9,208 nt of DNA from Oscillospiraceae bacterium (GTDB taxonomy: Bacteria > Bacillota_A > Clostridia > Oscillospirales > Oscillospiraceae). Location: the NCBI GenBank assembly GCA_017415945.1, contig JAFQDR010000282.1:1-9208 (forward strand), given 5' to 3'. Every line of letters begins with the position of its first letter. The stretch's first letter is position 1. The position numbers were made by a program, and so were the translations under genes. Shown here in pieces: positions 1-6,231 of this stretch. The notes under the pieces were generated by a model. It worked only from the letters and a program-made list of their open reading frames with translations, had not been told where the DNA came from and searched no databases.

Positions 1-1156
1 AGGAGGAGTAGCCCGCAGCAGCGGTGGTGACGATCTTACGCTGGGGCAGCTTGCCCTTCAGAGTGTCTTCCACGGGAGCCAGAGGATCGGCTGCACCGGT
101 AACACGCATAGCAGCGTAAACGTAGCTTCTGCCGGACAGGGGGTCACGGATCGCGCCGCCGATACAGGTAGCAGCACCGCCGAAGGGTTCGATTTCGGTG
201 GGGTGGTTGTGGGTCTCGTTCTTAAACAGCAGCAGCCAGTCCTGTTCTTCCCCGTCGATCTCCACCTTCATCTTCACGGTGCAGGCGTTGATTTCTTCGG
301 ATTCGTCCAGCTTCTGCAGACCGCCGTTGGCGCGCAGATACTTGACTGCGATGGTGCCCATGTCCATCAGAGTAACGGGCTTGGTGCGGCCGATTTCCTT
401 GCGGACCGCAATATATTCTTCATAGGCCTTCTGCAGCAGCTCGTCCTCAAATTCCACCTTGTCGATGATGGTGTTGAAGGTGGTGTGACGGCAGTGATCG
501 GACCAGTAGGTATCGATGACCTTGATTTCTGTGATGGTGGGGTCACGGTCCTCGGAGCGGAAGTAGTCACGGCAGCAGGTGATGTCACCCAGGTCCATTG
601 CCAGACCGTAGTCCTTCATGAACTGCTTCAGGCCTTCCTCATCCAGCTTGGTGAAGCCTTCCAGAGTAGCTACCGCTTCGGGAATATCGTACTTGATATC
701 CAGAGTCTCGGGCATTTCCAGAGACGCTTCGCAGGATTCCACGGGGTTGATAACGTACTTGCGAATTTCCGCAATCTGCTCTGCAGTCAGGTCGCCGAAC
801 AGCATATATACTCTTGCGTTGCGGACGGTGGGACGGTTGCCCTGAGAGATGATCTGGATGCACTGTGCAGCGGAGTCTGCGCGCTGGTCATACTGACCGG
901 GCAGGTATTCCACAGCGAATACAGCAGCGTCGGCTGTGGGCAGCTCGGCATAGGTCTCATCCTGCTGGGGCTCGGAGAATACGGTACCCACAGCGTAGTC
1001 AAACAGCTCCTTGTCAATGCCTTCCACATCGTAGCGGTTGAACAGACGCAGGTCGGTCAGTTCCTTAATGCACAGAAACGCGCGGATTTCTTCCTTCAGA
1101 GAGTCTGCACTATGGCGCAGACCGGGTTTCTTTTCAACATATACGCGATATACCAT
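1..1156 (-). CDS. purL: Phosphoribosylformylglycinamidine synthase PurL, N-terminal part (runs off left edge)
   Basis: This is the first 385 codons of a large FGAM synthase, which converts FGAR to FGAM using ATP and glutamine in the cytoplasm. The frame stays open to the left edge. Residues 1-150 form a PurS-like N-terminal domain of the single-chain clostridial type. The linker region contains the signature YWSDHCRHTTF (about 217-227). The start of the first AIRS-like ATP-binding domain shows KNETHNHPTEIEPFGGAATC (312-331) followed by GGAIRDPLSGRSY (333-345). The C-terminal glutaminase domain would lie outside the window. The ATG at 1156 is chosen because AGAGGTGA (1163-1170) precedes it at a normal distance; the purD stop codon is fused to this site (TAAGAGGTGAG), leaving 13 bases between the genes. 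It is the last gene of the operon visible here. Identification is secure; full length is unknown. Confidence 0.96.
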   Translation of the reverse strand, partial: MVYRVYVEKKPGLRHSADSLKEEIRAFLCIKELTDLRLFNRYDVEGIDKELFDYAVGTVFSEPQQDETYAELPTADAAVFAVEYLPGQYDQRADSAAQCIQIISQGNRPTVRNARVYMLFGDLTAEQIAEIRKYVINPVESCEASLEMPETLDIKYDIPEAVATLEGFTKLDEEGLKQFMKDYGLAMDLGDITCCRDYFRSEDRDPTITEIKVIDTYWSDHCRHTTFNTIIDKVEFEDELLQKAYEEYIAVRKEIGRTKPVTLMDMGTIAVKYLRANGGLQKLDESEEINACTVKMKVEIDGEEQDWLLLFKNETHNHPTEIEPFGGAATCIGGAIRDPLSGRSYVYAAMRVTGAADPLAPVEDTLKGKLPQRKIVTTAAAGYSS

Positions 1157-1169
1157 TTGCTCTCACCTC

Positions 1170-2441
1170 TTAATTCTGATCAAAGGCCTTCAGTGCACGG
1201 GCACCGATATCGTTTCTATAAAATGCATTGCCGAAGTGAACCTTGTCCACCTGCGCATATGCCTTGCTTACTGCTTCCTGCAGGGTGTCTGCGGTTTCCA
1301 CAACGCCCAGTACACGGCCGCCGCTTGTCACCAGCTTCTCGCCGTCCAGCTTGGCACCGGCAATGAATACATCGGCTTCGCAGTCGGCATCCACGGTGAT
1401 CTCGTAGCCCTTTTCGTAGGCTTCGGGATAGCCCTTGCTTGCCATGACCACGCAGCATGCGCTCTTGTTGGCAAACTTGACTTCGGTCTCTGCCAGAGTG
1501 CCCGCCTGGCAAGCCTGCATGACAGTCAGCAGGTCGCTTTCCAGCAGGGGCAGAACCACCTGCGTTTCGGGGTCGCCGAAGCGGCAGTTGTATTCAATGA
1601 CCTTGGGGCCATTGGGAGTGATCATCAGGCCGAAGTACAGGCAGCCCTTGAAGCTGCGGCCTTCGGCGTTCATAGCGTTAATGGTGGGCAGGAAGATCTC
1701 TTCCATGCAGCGTGCCGCAACGTCCTCGGTGTAGTAGGGGTTGGGGGCGATGGTGCCCATGCCGCCGGTGTTCAGACCTTCGTCATTGTCGAAAGCGCGC
1801 TTGTGGTCCATGGAGCTGACCATGGGGATAACCACCTTGCCGTCGGTGAAGGACAGCACGGAAACCTCGGGTCCGGTGAGGAATTCCTCAATGACGATCC
1901 GGTTGCCGCTGGCACCGAACTTCTTGTCCTCCATAATGGAAGCCACAGCGTCCTTGGCCTCCTGCAGATCCATGGCAATGATAACACCCTTGCCCAGAGC
2001 CAGACCGTCAGCCTTGATAACGGTGGGCATGGGAGCGGTCTCCAGATACTTGACTGCCTCGGCGGCATCAGTGAACACCTCATAAGCCGCGGTGGGGATG
2101 CCGTACTTCTTCATCAGGTTCTTGGAGAACACCTTGCTGCCTTCCAGAATGGCGGCAGCCTTGTTGGGGCCGAAGCAGGGTACACCCGCAGCTTCCAGTG
2201 CGTCAACCGCACCCAGAACCAGAGGATCGTCGGGGGCAACCACAGCAAAGTCGATGCCCTTTTCCTTGGCGAACTTGACCTGTGCTTCGATATCGGTAGC
2301 ACCGATGGCAACGCAGACAGCATCAGCAGCGATACCGCCGTTGCCGGGCAGTGCGTAAATTTCAGTAACGTCGGGGTTTTTCTTCAGGCTCTTGATGATG
2401 GCGTGCTCTCTGCCGCCACCGCCTACGACCATAAGCTTCAT
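1170..2441 (-). CDS. purD: Phosphoribosylamine-glycine ligase (GAR synthetase)
   Basis: A complete 423-residue PurD of normal family length. It joins phosphoribosylamine and glycine with ATP to give GAR, the second step of the pathway. Visible signatures are the N-terminal VVGGGGREHA loop (5-14), the ATP-grasp stretch VIKADGLALGKGV (141-153), DHKRAFDNDEGLNTGGMGT (212-230) and the metal-binding EYNCRFGDPETQ (283-294), followed by the C-terminal GAR synthetase domain. An ATG 18 bases upstream (2459) is also in frame, but it lies at the preceding stop codon and lacks a ribosome binding site; the ATG at 2441 has GAGAGGTAA about 9 bases ahead and starts directly at the conserved MKLMVVGGGG. It lies 18 bases after the AICAR transformylase stop and 13 bases before purL. 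APDDPL (69-74) replaces the more usual GPExPL-type loop, a conservative variation. Confidence 0.97.
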   Translation of the reverse strand: MKLMVVGGGGREHAIIKSLKKNPDVTEIYALPGNGGIAADAVCVAIGATDIEAQVKFAKEKGIDFAVVAPDDPLVLGAVDALEAAGVPCFGPNKAAAILEGSKVFSKNLMKKYGIPTAAYEVFTDAAEAVKYLETAPMPTVIKADGLALGKGVIIAMDLQEAKDAVASIMEDKKFGASGNRIVIEEFLTGPEVSVLSFTDGKVVIPMVSSMDHKRAFDNDEGLNTGGMGTIAPNPYYTEDVAARCMEEIFLPTINAMNAEGRSFKGCLYFGLMITPNGPKVIEYNCRFGDPETQVVLPLLESDLLTVMQACQAGTLAETEVKFANKSACCVVMASKGYPEAYEKGYEITVDADCEADVFIAGAKLDGEKLVTSGGRVLGVVETADTLQEAVSKAYAQVDKVHFGNAFYRNDIGARALKAFDQN

Positions 2442-2459
2442 ATCTCTATTACCTCTCAA

Positions 2460-3638
2460 TTAGTGGTGGAACAGGCGCATGCCGGTGAAGGCCATGACGA
2501 TGCCGTACTTGTTGGCGGTCATAATGACATGGTCATCGCGGATGGAGCCGCCGGGCTCGCAGATGTACTGCACGCCGCTCTTTCTTGCACGTTCCACGTT
2601 GTCGCCGAAGGGGAAGAACGCGTCGGAGCCGACGGTCACGCCGCTCTGGGTAGCAATCCATGCCTTCTTCTCTTCCTTGGTCAGGGGTTCGGGCTTGACC
2701 TTGAACTTGGTCTGCCATTCGCCCTCTGCCAGAACGTCTTCGTACTCATCGGAGGTGTAGACGTCGATAGCATTGTCGCGATCGGGACGGCGGATGCCGT
2801 CTACGAACTGCAGGCCCACGACCTTGGGATGCTGGCGGATGTACCAGTTGTCGGCCTTATCACCTGCCAGTCTGGTGCAGTGGATACGGCTCTGCTGGCC
2901 TGCGCCAACGCCGATGGCCTGACCGTCCTTCACGTAGCACACGGAGTTGGACTGGGTGTACTTCAGAGTGATCAGAGCAACGATCATGTCGATGATCGCC
3001 TGTTCGGGCAGTTCCTTGTTGTCGGTGACGATATTGGTCAGCAGCTCACGGTTGATTTCGAAGTTGTTTCTGCCCTGCTCGAAGGTGATGCCGAATACGT
3101 CCTTGTGCTCCTGCACGGCGGGAACGTAGTTGGGGTCGATCTTCACCACATTGTAGTTGCCCTTCTTCTTGGTCTTCAGGATCTCCAGAGCCTCGGGGGT
3201 AAAGTCGGGAGCGATGACACCGTCGGAGACCTCTTCCTTCAGGTACAGTGCGGTTGCTGCGTCGCAGGTGTCGGACAGTGCTGCCCAGTCGCCGTAGGAG
3301 CACAGACGGTCAGCGCCGCGGGCGCGGATGTATGCGCAGGCAATGGGGCTCAGCTCAGCAGCGGGGTCTACAAAGTAGATCTGCTTGTCCACGTCGCTCA
3401 GAGGCAGGCCAACGGCTGCGCCTGCGGGAGAGACGTGCTTAAAGGATGCTGCTGCGGGCAGGCCGGTGGCTTCCTTCAGTTCCTTGACCAGCTGCCAAGA
3501 GTTCAGAGCGTCCATGAAGTTGATGTAGCCGGGACGGCCGTTGAGCACCTCAATGGGCAGCTCTCTGCCGTCGTTGACGTAAATGGAGGAAGGCTTCTGA
3601 TTGGGGTTGCAGCCATACTTCAGTTCCAGTACTTTCAT
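2460..3638 (-). CDS. purH: Stand-alone AICAR transformylase (PurH C-terminal domain only)
   Basis: A 392-residue protein matching only the AICAR formyltransferase half of bifunctional PurH; the N-terminal IMP cyclohydrolase (MGS-like) domain is absent. It transfers the formyl group of 10-formyl-tetrahydrofolate to AICAR, giving FAICAR. Key motifs are ASFKHVSPAGAAVG (64-77), carrying the catalytic Lys-His pair (K67, H68), then QSNSVCYVKDGQAIGVGAGQ with SRIHCTRLAGDKAD just after it (about 230-264), SDAFFPFGDN, and a C-terminal RLFHH ending like human ATIC. The wording of these motifs is closer to eukaryotic ATIC than I would expect from a typical Bacillus-type PurH, though this is from memory. 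The start ATG is preceded at 7 bases by a full GGAGG that is continuous with the purO stop (TAAGGAGG, 3646-3653). Its partner for the cyclohydrolase step is the upstream purO gene. No frameshift or loss of catalytic residues is seen. Confidence 0.94.
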   Translation of the reverse strand: MKVLELKYGCNPNQKPSSIYVNDGRELPIEVLNGRPGYINFMDALNSWQLVKELKEATGLPAAASFKHVSPAGAAVGLPLSDVDKQIYFVDPAAELSPIACAYIRARGADRLCSYGDWAALSDTCDAATALYLKEEVSDGVIAPDFTPEALEILKTKKKGNYNVVKIDPNYVPAVQEHKDVFGITFEQGRNNFEINRELLTNIVTDNKELPEQAIIDMIVALITLKYTQSNSVCYVKDGQAIGVGAGQQSRIHCTRLAGDKADNWYIRQHPKVVGLQFVDGIRRPDRDNAIDVYTSDEYEDVLAEGEWQTKFKVKPEPLTKEEKKAWIATQSGVTVGSDAFFPFGDNVERARKSGVQYICEPGGSIRDDHVIMTANKYGIVMAFTGMRLFHH

Positions 3639-3645
3639 GTGTATT

Positions 3646-3653
3646 CCTCCTTA
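3646..3653 (-). promoter_or_regulatory. Near-perfect Shine-Dalgarno fused to the purO stop codon
   Basis: On the minus strand the sequence TAAGGAGG contains both the TAA that ends purO and the ribosome binding site of the AICAR transformylase, 7 bases before its ATG. It is the strongest such site in the window. The arrangement should let ribosomes finishing purO reinitiate on the next gene, keeping the two enzymes that make and consume FAICAR in step. The coupling is inferred. Confidence 0.8.
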
Positions 3654-4358
3654 GTTGTGTCGGTTGATGATCACGGTATCGGTCTCGCCGCTTGCAATGT
3701 CGATGGTGCGTACAAACAGGCTGACCTTGTTGTCTGCGTTCAGATTTTCCCACAGCACATCTGCAAAGGACTTGGCATCTGCCCATTCCAGTGCGATGCG
3801 TTCGGGTTCGCCTTCAAAGGAAGGCAGGGGGTTGCCGTCACAGTGGTAGGTGTGGATGAAGTGTGCCACGCCTGCCTGAGGCTTGTCGTATTCGTAGAAG
3901 TAGCGGCAGCAGCAGGCGGGGTCGCCGTCCATGCTCTTGAGGATGGACAGCTTGTAGCTGCCGTCGGGAGATACCAGACCGGAAATACGGGGGGTGTAGT
4001 TGGGGCCGTCGGGCTCAAACTCACGGGTGCGGAGAGATTCTTCAAAGGTCTTGCCTGCAACCAGGAAATCACGGATGGTGTCGGTCTGGTCGCCGTTGGT
4101 AACAACGGTTTCCTTGCCCACCACGCGGACGGGATGGTAAATGATCAGGCTGGGGTCTTCCATCTTGCTGTCGTCATAAGCCTTGGTGCGAATGCCGTCT
4201 TCGGTGACTTCGAAGATACGGTTGCGGCTGTTGACGCTGCGGCCCATAATGAAGTACGCGATCATGACCTTTGCATCGTCAGCGGTTCTGCCGATGATGA
4301 TGCCGCGGCCGGGGTAGCTGGTTTCCTGCAATCTGGTCTTAATGTCGAGCAGTTTCAT
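3651..4358 (-). CDS. purO: Archaeal-type IMP cyclohydrolase (PurO family)
   Basis: A 235-residue protein of the PurO/IMP_cyclohyd family, which closes the ring of FAICAR to give IMP, the final step. It is unrelated to the cyclohydrolase domain of PurH. Support comes from YPGRGIIIGRTADDAKVMIA (15-34) with FIMGRSVNSRNRIF just after it (36-49), corresponding to the N-terminal strand and GRS/SR motif of the family, VRVVGKETVVTNGDQTDTI (77-95) and NYTPRISGLV (120-129), all of which resemble the Methanothermobacter enzyme as I recall it. The bacterial form is longer, with a C-terminal extension (about 165-235) containing TYHCDGNPLPSFEGEPERI (170-188). The ATG at 4358 overlaps the purN stop (ATGA) and follows AAAGGAG (4367-4373) by 8 bases; an upstream in-frame extension lies inside purN and is rejected. 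A run of three cysteines (149-151) is unusual and of unknown meaning. Its neighbour is the lone AICAR transformylase, which completes the replacement for bifunctional PurH. Confidence 0.9.
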   Translation of the reverse strand: MKLLDIKTRLQETSYPGRGIIIGRTADDAKVMIAYFIMGRSVNSRNRIFEVTEDGIRTKAYDDSKMEDPSLIIYHPVRVVGKETVVTNGDQTDTIRDFLVAGKTFEESLRTREFEPDGPNYTPRISGLVSPDGSYKLSILKSMDGDPACCCRYFYEYDKPQAGVAHFIHTYHCDGNPLPSFEGEPERIALEWADAKSFADVLWENLNADNKVSLFVRTIDIASGETDTVIINRHN

Positions 4359-4969
4359 ACTTCTTTCTCCTTTGCGATCTTTGCGGATACGGCTTCGGCG
4401 GCTTCGGGGAGCAAGATCCATTCTGCCTGCTCCATGACGCGCTTCTGCAGCACCTCGGGGGTATCGTCTTCCAGAATCTCAACGGCCTTCTGGGCAATGA
4501 TCTTGCCGCCGTCGGGAATTTCGTTTACAAAATGTACGGTAGCACCGGTGACCTTCACGCCGTATTCCAGTGCCTTTTCGTGGACCTTCAGTCCGTAATA
4601 GCCCTTGCCGCAGAAGGAAGGGATCAAAGACGGATGGATATTGATGATGCGTTCGGGCCACTGCTTGGTGAATTCCTCGCTGAGGATGCTCATAAAGCCC
4701 GCCAGAACGATGAGCTCAATGCCGTTTTCCTGCAGAGCCGCGGTAATGGCAGCTTCAAAGGCTTCCTGACCGCCCAGCTCCTTTTTGCTGCAGACAATGC
4801 CCTTGATGCCTGCCTTTTTCGCACGCTCCAGTGCGTAGGCGGTGGGCTGGCTGGCGATCACCAGAACGATCTCACCGCTGCGGAGCACACCCGCTGTCTG
4901 GGCATCAATGAGTGCCTGCAGGTTGGTGCCGCCGCCGGAAACAAATACTGCGATTTTTGTCTTAGTCAT
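4355..4969 (-). CDS. purN: Phosphoribosylglycinamide formyltransferase, folate-dependent
   Basis: A 204-residue GAR transformylase of the PurN family, which formylates GAR to FGAR with 10-formyl-tetrahydrofolate. The N-terminus carries FVSGGGTNLQ (9-18), the phosphate-binding loop of the family. The catalytic triad known from E. coli PurN (Asn, His, Asp) is present as N110 and H112 in NIHPSLIPSFCGKGYYG (110-126) and D153 in VNEIPDGGKII (148-158). The long insert-like FCGKGYYGLKVHEKALEYG stretch is a clostridial-style variant of the loop after the active site. A GTG codon at 4978 is in frame, but it is part of the ribosome binding site AAAGGTG (4976-4982); the ATG at 4969, 6 bases after that site, is preferred. 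Twelve bases separate it from the PurC-like gene, and its stop overlaps the purO start by four bases. Confidence 0.96.
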   Translation of the reverse strand: MTKTKIAVFVSGGGTNLQALIDAQTAGVLRSGEIVLVIASQPTAYALERAKKAGIKGIVCSKKELGGQEAFEAAITAALQENGIELIVLAGFMSILSEEFTKQWPERIINIHPSLIPSFCGKGYYGLKVHEKALEYGVKVTGATVHFVNEIPDGGKIIAQKAVEILEDDTPEVLQKRVMEQAEWILLPEAAEAVSAKIAKEKEV

Positions 4970-4975
4970 GTCTGT

Positions 4976-4982
4976 CACCTTT
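4976..4982 (-). promoter_or_regulatory. Ribosome binding site that decides the purN start
   Basis: The minus-strand stretch TGAAAGGTGACAGACATG contains the stop of the PurC-like gene, the site AAAGGTG, and the purN ATG (4969) 6 bases later. It places the start at ATG 4969 and not at the in-frame GTG at 4978, which falls within the site itself. Confidence 0.65.
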
Positions 4983-5578
4983 CATGCACTCATACGTGCA
5001 AGGATGATTTCGTAAGCATTTTCCATGCCGCCCTCTCCCGTCCACAGACGCTTGCCGCTTTGGGGATCCATGAGATGCATGGTGTCGGGGGTCAGCTCCC
5101 CGCACAGCACGATGAAGTGCTCGGCAACGTGACCGAAGCGCAGATCGATCTGCCCCAAGCCGATGCCGTAATTGCCGAAGTAGCTGTGGAGCACATCCCA
5201 CACATAGCGGCCCGTGTCCTCCATGTTCAGCAGAGCTTCCTCAATAACGGTGCCGTTGAGCAGTTCATGGCGGGTAACAGGCACTTCCCTGCCCTCCTCA
5301 TGGAGATAGTAAGCGTAAGCAGGTGCCTCGCCCCCCTCCACAACGGTCAGAGTCATGGGGATCTCCAACACCTTCAGAGATGCGTGGTCGGTATCCCCTG
5401 TTTTGCCCAGAAAATTGCAGGTCACTTCCTGATCAGCCAGCCCCTGCATCAAGAAGCAGTGCATGGTATTGCGAATATCCGCATAGTCACCCAGAAATTC
5501 CTCACACAGGATCATGGGCTCTTCCGTTGCGTAGACACGCTTGTGAGGCAGGGTCAGCAGCAGTTCTTTCTTCTCCAT
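4982..5578 (-). CDS. Degenerate PurC (SAICAR synthetase)-like protein, probable pseudoenzyme
   Basis: A 198-residue protein recognisable by eye as a diverged SAICAR synthetase homologue; E. coli PurC has 237 residues. HKRVYATEEPMILCEEF (12-28) matches the N-terminal GKAKTVYSTENPDLLVLEF region; KVLEIPMTLTVV (69-80) matches KKLDMVPVECVV; GQIDLRFG (142-149), GELTPDTMHLMDPQSGKRL (160-178) and GGMENAYEIILARM (183-196) match the C-terminal FKLEFG, DEFSPDGARLWDKET and GGLIEAYEAVARRL regions. Key features are lost: the loop after strand two is about 14 residues shorter, the RNRAAGS substrate/nucleotide motif is replaced by EGGEAPA, Lys and Glu of FKLEFG are Asp and Arg, the Asp of the DE pair is Gly160, and the Arg after PD is His. 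A catalytic role therefore looks unlikely, yet the frame is intact. It follows purE by 7 bases, with no clear ribosome binding site at ATG 5578, and precedes purN by 12. Homology is inferred from remembered sequences; function is unknown. Confidence 0.78.
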   Translation of the reverse strand: MEKKELLLTLPHKRVYATEEPMILCEEFLGDYADIRNTMHCFLMQGLADQEVTCNFLGKTGDTDHASLKVLEIPMTLTVVEGGEAPAYAYYLHEEGREVPVTRHELLNGTVIEEALLNMEDTGRYVWDVLHSYFGNYGIGLGQIDLRFGHVAEHFIVLCGELTPDTMHLMDPQSGKRLWTGEGGMENAYEIILARMSA

Positions 5579-5585
5579 AGGGGGA

Positions 5586-6080
5586 TCACTTGTTGAACTC
5601 TGCTTCCGCAGCAGCGTTCTTTTCCAGTACCTTCGCGGTGTCCGCATCACGTCTTGCCTTCAGCTTGGCTGCCAGACCATCGTCGGTGATGGCCAGCATT
5701 TCGATTGCCAGCAGAGCTGCGTTCACAGCGCCGTCAACAGCAACGGTGGCAACGGGGATACCGGAGGGCATCATCACGGTGGAGTACAGTGCGTCCACAC
5801 CGTCCAGTGCGCCGGAGCGCATGGGGATGCCGATGACGGGCAGAGTGGTGTTGGCAGCGATCACGCCTGCCAGATGAGCTGCCATACCTGCTGCGCAGAT
5901 GATGGCACCAAAGCCGTTTTCACGGGCGTTGGCAGCAAATTCATGTGCCTGTACGGGAGTTCTGTGTGCGGAGTAGATGTGTACTTCGTAGGGAACGCCA
6001 AATTCAGCCAGAGTGTTGATGGCCTTTCTGACTACGGGCAGGTCACTGTCGCTGCCCATCATAACGCCGATTTTCTTCAT
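5586..6080 (-). CDS. purE: N5-carboxyaminoimidazole ribonucleotide mutase / AIR carboxylase
   Basis: A complete 164-residue PurE, normal for class I. It interconverts N5-CAIR and CAIR in the class I route. Signatures are the N-terminal [13 protein letters not shown] (5-17), IYSAHRTP (35-42) with the catalytic His39, [13 protein letters not shown] (63-75), and [20 protein letters not shown] (89-108) followed by PVATVAV. The ATG at 6080 is used because GAGAGGCGG (6088-6096) lies 7-10 bases upstream and the conserved sequence begins there; an in-frame ATG at 6104 has no ribosome binding site. It is the first gene after the long purM-purE gap, so its expression may be partly separate from purC-purF-purM. 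PurK, the usual partner that makes N5-CAIR, is not in this window; it could lie elsewhere in the genome or be missing. Confidence 0.96.
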   Translation of the reverse strand: MKKIGVMMGSDSDLPVVRKAINTLAEFGVPYEVHIYSAHRTPVQAHEFAANARENGFGAIICAAGMAAHLAGVIAANTTLPVIGIPMRSGALDGVDALYSTVMMPSGIPVATVAVDGAVNAALLAIEMLAITDDGLAAKLKARRDADTAKVLEKNAAAEAEFNK

Positions 6081-6128
6081 AGGATTGCCGCCTCTCATTT
6101 CCATAGGATTTTATCTATTCAATAGCTT

Positions 6129-6145
6129 CGAAACATAGAGTTTCG
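6129..6145. repeat. Short inverted repeat in the purM-purE gap
   Basis: CGAAAC (6129-6134) and GTTTCG (6140-6145) form a 6-bp inverted repeat around a 5-base spacer. It lies about 50 bases upstream of the purE start. It could be a small RNA hairpin or a protein-binding site; it does not match the PurR box of Bacillus convincingly. No function can be assigned. Confidence 0.35.
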
Positions 6146-6165
6146 CAAGGGAATTTTCAGTCCGT

Positions 6166-6174
6166 AATATAGCA
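6166..6174 (-). promoter_or_regulatory. Possible weak internal promoter (extended -10) ahead of purE
   Basis: The minus strand reads TGCTATATT, which fits an extended -10 (TGn followed by TATATT, 5 of 6 consensus bases). No acceptable -35 element is found 16-18 bases upstream; that position falls in the hairpin. It sits about 85 bases before purE in the only long gap between genes, which is the one place an internal promoter would be expected. It may be chance. Confidence 0.18.
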
Positions 6175-6179
6175 CTTTA

Positions 6180-6207
6180 GCACAGTGGTGCATCAGCACC
6201 ACTGTGC
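6180..6207 (-). promoter_or_regulatory. Perfect 12-bp hairpin between purM and purE
   Basis: GCACAGTGGTGC (6180-6191) and its exact reverse complement GCACCACTGTGC (6196-6207) surround a 4-base loop. In the transcript this would form a very stable stem-loop 24 bases after the purM stop. No run of U follows on either strand, so it is not a standard intrinsic terminator. Likely roles are protecting the 3' end of the purC-purF-purM part of the message, partial termination, or separating expression of the front and back of the operon. The sequence CCCACT a little upstream on the minus strand could compete for AGTGG of the stem, but only with about five pairs. The structure is seen; the role is inferred. 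Confidence 0.7.
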
Positions 6208-6231
6208 CTATGATAGTGGGTCAATGTGCCA

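Larger units (their letters stand above)
6081..6231. other. Only long non-coding gap of the operon (151 bases)
   Basis: No protein-coding sequence is supported here. From the purM side toward purE it holds the perfect 12-bp hairpin (6180-6207), a possible extended -10 (6166-6174), a 6-bp inverted repeat (6129-6145), and the purE ribosome binding site GAGAGGCGG (6088-6096). All other junctions in the window are 28 bases or less. I see no purine riboswitch core and no tRNA or other RNA gene in it. Confidence 0.6.

Noticed and set aside
203..1366. A 387-codon open frame on the plus strand
   Set aside because: Antisense to purL, which shows unmistakable FGAM synthase motifs; the plus-strand translation has none.
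1038..4598. A 1186-codon open frame on the plus strand
   Set aside because: It is codon-aligned antisense to purD, the AICAR transformylase and purO, which all happen to share one frame. It stays open because those genes avoid TTA, CTA and TCA codons. Its translation shows no family motifs, while the minus strand gives complete known enzymes.
5579..5650. A longer N-terminus (24 extra residues) for the PurC-like gene
   Set aside because: The extension lies wholly within purE out of frame, has an unlike, Arg-rich composition, and homology to PurC begins just after the ATG at 5578.
6129..6145. PurR box
   Set aside because: Only a short CGAAAC/GTTTCG repeat is present; the flanking bases and spacing do not fit the Bacillus PurR site, and the position is internal to the operon.
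6180..6207. Standard rho-independent terminator
   Set aside because: The stem is strong but neither strand has a T-run after it, and purE and the following genes clearly belong to the same pathway and strand.
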